17,408 nt of DNA from Pseudomonadota bacterium. Lineage in GTDB: Bacteria > Pseudomonadota > Alphaproteobacteria > SMXQ01. Below the pieces are notes generated by a model. The model made no database searches. It was not told where the DNA came from and worked only from the letters and a program-made list of their open reading frames with translations. The position numbers and the translations under genes are program-made. The stretch covers positions 1 through 17,408 of the forward strand of contig JADFPK010000009.1 in the NCBI GenBank assembly GCA_022562375.1, read 5' to 3'. This document shows, one piece after another, positions 14,141-17,408 of this stretch (positions are counted from its first letter, which is position 1; each line of letters begins with the position of its first letter).

Positions 14141-15085
14141 ATGGCGAAACCACATCTCAAGATACTGCTGACCAGCCCGAGGGGGTTTTGCGCCGGGGTT
14201 GACCGGGCCATCCAGATCGTCGAGGGGGCGCTCGAGAGGTTCGGCGCGCCCGTCTATGTCCGCCACGAAATCGTCCATAACCGCCACGTCGTCGAGAACC
14301 TCGAGGACAAGGGCGCCATTTTCGTCGAGGAACTCGACGAAATCCCGGACGACGCAACGGTGATATTCTCGGCCCACGGGGTGCCGAAGGCGGTGACCCA
14401 GGAAGCGAAGCGCCGTGAGCTATTCTATCTCGATGCCACCTGCCCGCTGGTGAGCAAGGTCCACCACGAGGCCGAACATCATTTCGCCGCCGACCGCCAA
14501 ATCTTGCTGCTCGGTCACGCCGGCCACCCCGAGGTCGAAGGCACCATAGGCCAGTTGCCCGAAGGCGCGATCATATTGATCGAGACCCTGGAACAGGCGG
14601 AAAACGTCGTGGTGCGCGATCCGGACAATCTGGCCTATGTGACGCAGACGACCCTGTCGATAGACGACACCGCCGACATCGTCCAGGTGTTGATGAAGCG
14701 TTTTCCCGGCATCCAGGGGCCGAGCAAGAGCGACATCTGCTACGCCACCGCCAACCGCCAGCGGGCGGTGAAGGAAATCGCCTCGCGCTGCGACGTGCTG
14801 ATCGTCATCGGGGCGCCCAATTCGTCGAACTCGAGCCGGCTTGTCGAGGTCGCGGCGCTGAACGGCTGCCCGCGGGCGCTTCTGGTACAGCGCGCCGCCG
14901 ACATCGACTGGGATTCGATGAACGGCGTCGAGTGTCTTGGCATCACCGCCGGCGCCTCGGCGCCCGAGGTTCTCATCGAAGGCCTGCTCGACGCCTGCCG
15001 CGAGCGTTTCGAGGTCTCGCTGGAGGAGGTGAGCGTGATCCGCGAGGAGGTGCGGTTCAGCTTGCCCCGTGAGCTCACCACTTGA
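14141..15085 (+). CDS. ispH: 4-hydroxy-3-methylbut-2-enyl diphosphate reductase
   Basis: The 314-residue IspH (LytB) catalyses the last step of the MEP isoprenoid pathway, making IPP and DMAPP from HMBPP with a 4Fe-4S cluster. The three cluster cysteines are Cys17 ([12 protein letters not shown]), Cys101 (YLDATCPLV) and Cys200 ([11 protein letters not shown]). Substrate-site residues are visible as His46 (EIVHNRHVV), His79 (SAHGVP), His129 and Glu131 (GHPEVEGT), plus [10 protein letters not shown] and GITAGASAP. The frame is open to a TTG at 14069, but the ATG at 14141 gives the conventional N-terminus [15 protein letters not shown]. It is followed by thrB and rnhA, a neighbourhood often seen in alphaproteobacteria. 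Confidence 0.97.
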   Translation: MAKPHLKILLTSPRGFCAGVDRAIQIVEGALERFGAPVYVRHEIVHNRHVVENLEDKGAIFVEELDEIPDDATVIFSAHGVPKAVTQEAKRRELFYLDATCPLVSKVHHEAEHHFAADRQILLLGHAGHPEVEGTIGQLPEGAIILIETLEQAENVVVRDPDNLAYVTQTTLSIDDTADIVQVLMKRFPGIQGPSKSDICYATANRQRAVKEIASRCDVLIVIGAPNSSNSSRLVEVAALNGCPRALLVQRAADIDWDSMNGVECLGITAGASAPEVLIEGLLDACRERFEVSLEEVSVIREEVRFSLPRELTT

Positions 15086-15195
15086 TCTTTTTCAGCCGCT
15101 TCGACGGCGCGAAATTCCACCCCATCCGTCTTTCACCCGGTAGGGTTACGCCGCTCCCGCCCGCACCCTGAACCCGGTTCCGACAAGACAAGATC

Positions 15196-16158
15196 ATGGC
15201 CGTCTACACGGAAGTATCCGACGAGGAACTCGAAGAATTCCTCTCCCAGTATGACCTCGGCGGTCTGGTTTCGTTCAAGGGCATCGCCGAGGGGGTGGAG
15301 AACACCAACTACCTGCTCGGGACCGGGACCGGCACCTACATCCTGACCCTTTACGAAAAAAGGGTGCACCGCGGGGACCTTCCCTATTTCCTCGGCCTGA
15401 TGGAACATCTCGCCGGCCAGGGCATCGTCTGCCCGACGCCGATCCGCGGCGGCGACGGAAAGGCGCTGCGCGAGTTGTGCTCCCGGCCCGCCGCGATCAT
15501 CAGCTTCCTCGAGGGCGTTTGGCCGCGGCGCGTCCAGCCCCGGCACTGCGCGTTACTCGGCGCGACCATGGCGCGGATGCACCTCGCCGGCGCCTCGTTC
15601 GAGGGCGAGAGGGTCAATGCGCTCTCGATCGAGGGCTGGCGGCGCCTGTTCCGGCAGGTCGAGGCCAGGGCCGACGAGGTGCGCCCGGATCTGGCCGCGG
15701 AGATCGCACGCGAGCTCGCCCATCTCGAGGCCCACTGGCCCCAGGATCTTCCGGCGGGCATCATCCATGCCGATCTCTTTCCCGACAACGTCTTCTTTCT
15801 CGCCGACAAGCTCTCGGGCCTCATCGACTTCTATTTCGCCTGCAACGATTTCTTCGCCTATGACCTCGCCATCTGCCTCAACGCCTGGTGCTTCGAGACC
15901 GACGGCAGCTTCAACATCACCAAGGCGCGCCAGATGCTTTCCGCCTACCGCCGTGTGCGCCCGTTCTCCGACACCGAACTCGAGGCGCTGCCGTTGCTCG
16001 CCCGGGGAAGCGCGCTCCGGTTCCTGCTGACCCGGCTCTATGACTGGCTCAACCATCCCGACGGCGCCTGGGTGAAGCCGAAGGACCCCTTGGAATACCT
16101 GCGGAAGCTCAAATTCCACCAAGGCGTCACCGGCGCCGGCGCCTATGGCCTCGAGTGA
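15196..16158 (+). CDS. thrB: Homoserine kinase (ThrB, APH-fold type)
   Basis: The 320-residue kinase belongs to the aminoglycoside-phosphotransferase-like homoserine kinases found in alphaproteobacteria and Pseudomonas, not the GHMP type of E. coli. N-terminal marks are [20 protein letters not shown] and [12 protein letters not shown]. The catalytic loop is [11 protein letters not shown] (Asp193, Asn198), and the metal-binding aspartate is Asp211 in [19 protein letters not shown]. It phosphorylates homoserine for threonine synthesis. No strong ribosome-binding site precedes the ATG. It ends by overlapping rnhA by 14 bases. Confidence 0.95.
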   Translation: MAVYTEVSDEELEEFLSQYDLGGLVSFKGIAEGVENTNYLLGTGTGTYILTLYEKRVHRGDLPYFLGLMEHLAGQGIVCPTPIRGGDGKALRELCSRPAAIISFLEGVWPRRVQPRHCALLGATMARMHLAGASFEGERVNALSIEGWRRLFRQVEARADEVRPDLAAEIARELAHLEAHWPQDLPAGIIHADLFPDNVFFLADKLSGLIDFYFACNDFFAYDLAICLNAWCFETDGSFNITKARQMLSAYRRVRPFSDTELEALPLLARGSALRFLLTRLYDWLNHPDGAWVKPKDPLEYLRKLKFHQGVTGAGAYGLE

Positions 16159-16651
16159 CGGCGTGAAGCGGTCGGGGGGAAAATCCGCCCCGGAGGCGGC
16201 GGAGCCGGCGGTGGTCGACATCTATACCGACGGCGCCTGCAGCGGCAATCCCGGTCCCGGCGGCTGGGGCGCGGTGCTGATCTACAAGGGCAAGGAGCGG
16301 GAAATCCACGGCGCCGAGGCGGACACCACCAATAACCGCATGGAGCTGACGGCGGCGATCAAGGGCCTCGAGTCCCTCACCCGGCCGGTCAAGGTGCGGC
16401 TTCATACCGACAGCGTCTATGTCAAGGACGGCATCACCGTTTGGATCGAGAACTGGAAGGCCAAGGGGTGGAAGACGGCCAAGCGCAAGCCGGTGAAGAA
16501 CGAGGATCTCTGGCGCCGGCTGGAGGCCGCCGCCGCCGGCCATGAGGTCGAATGGCGCTGGGTCAAGGGCCACGCCGGCGATCCCGGCAACGAGCGCGCC
16601 GATGAATTGGCGCGCCAAGGCGTCGAAGAGATCACCGGCAAGGGGTATTGA
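16145..16651 (+). CDS. rnhA: Ribonuclease HI
   Basis: The 168-residue RNase HI degrades RNA in RNA-DNA hybrids. Catalytic residues are all present: Asp29 ([16 protein letters not shown]), Glu67 (NNRMELTAA), Asp89 (HTDSVYV), His143 ([10 protein letters not shown]) and Asp153 (NERADELA), each offset by 19 from the E. coli enzyme. The basic handle [20 protein letters not shown] is intact. An N-terminal extension of about 20 Ser/Gly/Ala/Glu-rich residues precedes the fold. The ATG lies inside the end of thrB (14-base overlap), so translation is probably coupled. Confidence 0.97.
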   Translation: MASSDGVKRSGGKSAPEAAEPAVVDIYTDGACSGNPGPGGWGAVLIYKGKEREIHGAEADTTNNRMELTAAIKGLESLTRPVKVRLHTDSVYVKDGITVWIENWKAKGWKTAKRKPVKNEDLWRRLEAAAAGHEVEWRWVKGHAGDPGNERADELARQGVEEITGKGY

Positions 16652-16663
16652 CGGCAAATGCTA

Positions 16664-16695
16664 AAGGCGCCATGCGGGTTTTTTGACCGCGCCTT
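16664..16695 (+). terminator. Possible terminator or hairpin behind rnhA
   Basis: AAGGCGC (16664-16670) and GCGCCTT (16689-16695) form an exact 7-bp stem with an 18-base loop that contains six T's (16679-16684). An overlapping alternative pairs CGGCAA (16652-16657) with TTGCCG (16694-16699). The T-run is in the loop rather than after the stem, so intrinsic termination is uncertain, but the position just after the thrB-rnhA stop fits an operon end. Confidence 0.35.
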
Positions 16696-16753
16696 GCCGG
16701 AATGCTGAAATTTCCACGAAATTGGATGTCATCTGGGGAATGTCGGGTTTTCA

Positions 16754-16782
16754 TTGACTCCCTTGCGAATCGTTCGCAGAAT
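16754..16782 (+). promoter_or_regulatory. Promoter of the small periplasmic protein gene
   Basis: TTGACT (16754-16759) and CAGAAT (16777-16782) are separated by 17 bases, giving 5/6 and 4/6 matches to the sigma70 hexamers. Transcription would start near 16789, about 55 bases ahead of the ATG. The spacer is occupied by a palindrome listed separately. Confidence 0.5.
16764..16778 (+). promoter_or_regulatory. Fur-box-like palindrome in the promoter spacer
   Basis: TGCGAATCGTTCGCA is an exact dyad with 6-base arms and a 3-base centre, fitting between the -35 and -10 elements and touching the -10. It agrees at 12 of 15 positions with the general proteobacterial Fur site TGAGAATCATTCTCA (recalled consensus). 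A repressor bound here would block RNA polymerase. Regulation by Fur or a Fur-family relative is inferred. Confidence 0.45.
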
Positions 16783-16843
16783 CGCTTCCACGCTCGTGAT
16801 CGGCGGGCACTTTACGGTGGACACTTTACAGGGAGGAACATCC

Positions 16844-17104
16844 ATGAAAACTATTCTCGTAGCGGCCGCGGTGCTCATGGCCATGACGGCGCCGGCTTTT
16901 GCCAAGCACTGTCCGAAGGATGTCAAGATCATCGACCAAGCCCTGCCAAAGGCAACGGGATTGAGCAAAACGCAGATAGCGGAGGTCAAGGCATTGCGCG
17001 ACAAGGGCGCTGCTTTCCATAAGAGCGGAAATCACGGGGAGGCGATCAAGGCTCTGCACGCGGCGACAAAAATCCTTGGGGTCAAGCCATACATGCCAAT
17101 GTGA
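16844..17104 (+). CDS. Small periplasmic protein of unknown function
   Basis: The 86-residue precursor has a clear Sec signal peptide, MKTILVAAAVLMAMTAPAFA, with cleavage expected after Ala20. The mature part of about 66 residues (KHCPKDVKIIDQALPKATGL...) has one cysteine, predicted helices with a KALRDKGAAFHKSGNHGEAI segment resembling a single TPR-like helical pair, and a C-terminus KPYMPM. Related short His-Cys-Pro-starting secreted proteins of unknown function occur in proteobacteria, to my recollection. The ATG at 16844 has an excellent GGAGG 7 bases upstream, so the upstream in-frame extension to 16754, which would begin in the promoter, is rejected. GC content is visibly lower than that of its neighbours. 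Confidence 0.82.
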   Translation: MKTILVAAAVLMAMTAPAFAKHCPKDVKIIDQALPKATGLSKTQIAEVKALRDKGAAFHKSGNHGEAIKALHAATKILGVKPYMPM

Positions 17105-17141
17105 CGGCGCGGTAGATTTGAACTTACCCAGAAGGAACGGG

Positions 17142-17158
17142 CCCCGCCATCGGCGGGG
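17142..17158 (+). terminator. Intrinsic terminator of the small periplasmic protein gene
   Basis: CCCCGCC (17142-17148) and GGCGGGG (17152-17158) form a perfect 7-bp GC stem with a 3-base loop, followed by TTCGGTCTTTG, a modest T-rich tail. It lies about 38 bases after the stop codon. Confidence 0.7.
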
Positions 17159-17247
17159 TTCGGTCTTTGAGCGTCGAGTCCTGCATCAAGGAATCGCCCG
17201 GTTTTCCTTGGTTTTTGCCAGTTTGGCCATTTTACCAACTAGGGGGT

Positions 17248-17268
17248 CCAGGGGGTGTCGCCCCTTGG
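17248..17268. repeat. Hairpin resembling a dispersed GTCCAGGGGG repeat
   Basis: CCAGGGGG (17248-17255) pairs with CCCCTTGG (17261-17268) with one G-T pair and a 5-base loop. The core AGGGGGTCCAGGGGGTGTCG resembles GTCCAGGGGG...CCCCCTGG elements scattered between genes in many alphaproteobacteria (recalled, not checked). Confidence 0.4.
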
Positions 17269-17292
17269 CCGTATCGCGAGCGACTACTCCGT

Positions 17293-17318
17293 CCGCTCCG
17301 GGGCACCGCAAGGAGCGG
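17293..17318 (-). terminator. Hairpin just behind the minus-strand peroxiredoxin stop
   Basis: CCGCTCC (17293-17299) and GGAGCGG (17312-17318) form an exact 7-bp stem with a 12-base loop, seven bases after the stop codon of the minus-strand gene. No T-run follows on the minus strand, so it is a weak terminator candidate. Confidence 0.4.
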
Positions 17319-17324
17319 CCCGGC

Positions 17325-17408
17325 TCAGAGTTGCCCGAGCAAGGTTTCGGCGTCGCTGACCTCGTAGCCGCCGGCCTCCTCCAGGTTCAGGGTCTTGACC
17401 ACGCCGTC
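17325..17408 (-). CDS. Probable peroxiredoxin, C-terminal 27 residues (truncated by window)
   Basis: On the minus strand a frame is open from the window end to a TGA at 17325-17327. It encodes DGVVKTLNLEEAGGYEVSDA followed by ETLLGQL. The pattern D-G-V-V-K-x-L-N-x-E-x-x-G-x-x-E-V-S-x-A-E-x-x-L is the typical C-terminus of Prx5-type (AhpC/TSA, redoxin family) peroxiredoxins of alphaproteobacteria, which reduce peroxides with thioredoxin or glutathione. The catalytic cysteine lies outside the window. The assignment rests on this short tail only. Confidence 0.65.
   Translation of the reverse strand, partial: DGVVKTLNLEEAGGYEVSDAETLLGQL

Noticed and set aside
1..17408. tRNA, rRNA genes, CRISPR arrays or replication origin
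   Set aside because: No cloverleaf-like segment, rRNA sequence, regularly spaced repeats or DnaA-box cluster was noticed on reading either strand.

Overview
The window looks like a stretch of chromosome from an alphaproteobacterium, probably of the Rhodospirillales type. Supporting signs are the high GC content with strong GC3 bias, an F0 ATP synthase operon (atpI-B-E-F'-F) with both b' and b and no F1 genes, the ispH-thrB-rnhA order, and a glycine cleavage operon with split P subunits. This assignment is inference from gene order and protein character; no database search was possible.

Layout. Bases 3-2714 (+) hold the C-terminal three quarters of smc. Bases 2776-5359 (+) hold a complete F0 operon with a good sigma70-like promoter ahead of atpI. 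Bases 5357-7046 hold the clearest anomaly: an AT-rich, roughly 1.6 kb segment with one unrecognised minus-strand gene, bounded by an imperfect 44-bp direct repeat (40/44 by eye) whose left copy starts at the atpF stop codon. Bases 7073-13077 (-) read as one long unit: promoter, tandem glycine riboswitch, gcvT, gcvH, gcvPA, gcvPB, a GNAT acetyltransferase, and a DOPA 4,5-dioxygenase-family protein. Bases 13093-13926 (-) encode a probable lipoprotein and a double-CDGSH iron-sulfur protein. Bases 14141-16651 (+) encode IspH, homoserine kinase ThrB and RNase HI. Bases 16754-17104 (+) carry a small periplasmic protein with a Fur-box-like palindrome between its promoter elements. The last 84 bases are the C-terminus of a probable minus-strand peroxiredoxin.

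How it works together. Most genes are housekeeping: chromosome segregation, the membrane sector of ATP synthase, glycine catabolism to one-carbon units under glycine-riboswitch control, isoprenoid synthesis (IspH), threonine synthesis (ThrB), and RNA-DNA hybrid removal (RnhA). The accessory part is the 5.4-7.0 kb insertion between two convergent operons (atp rightward, gcv leftward). Removing one repeat copy plus the insert would restore an ordinary convergent junction with a shared terminator hairpin at 7049-7072. No integrase, transposase, tRNA, rRNA or CRISPR array was seen.
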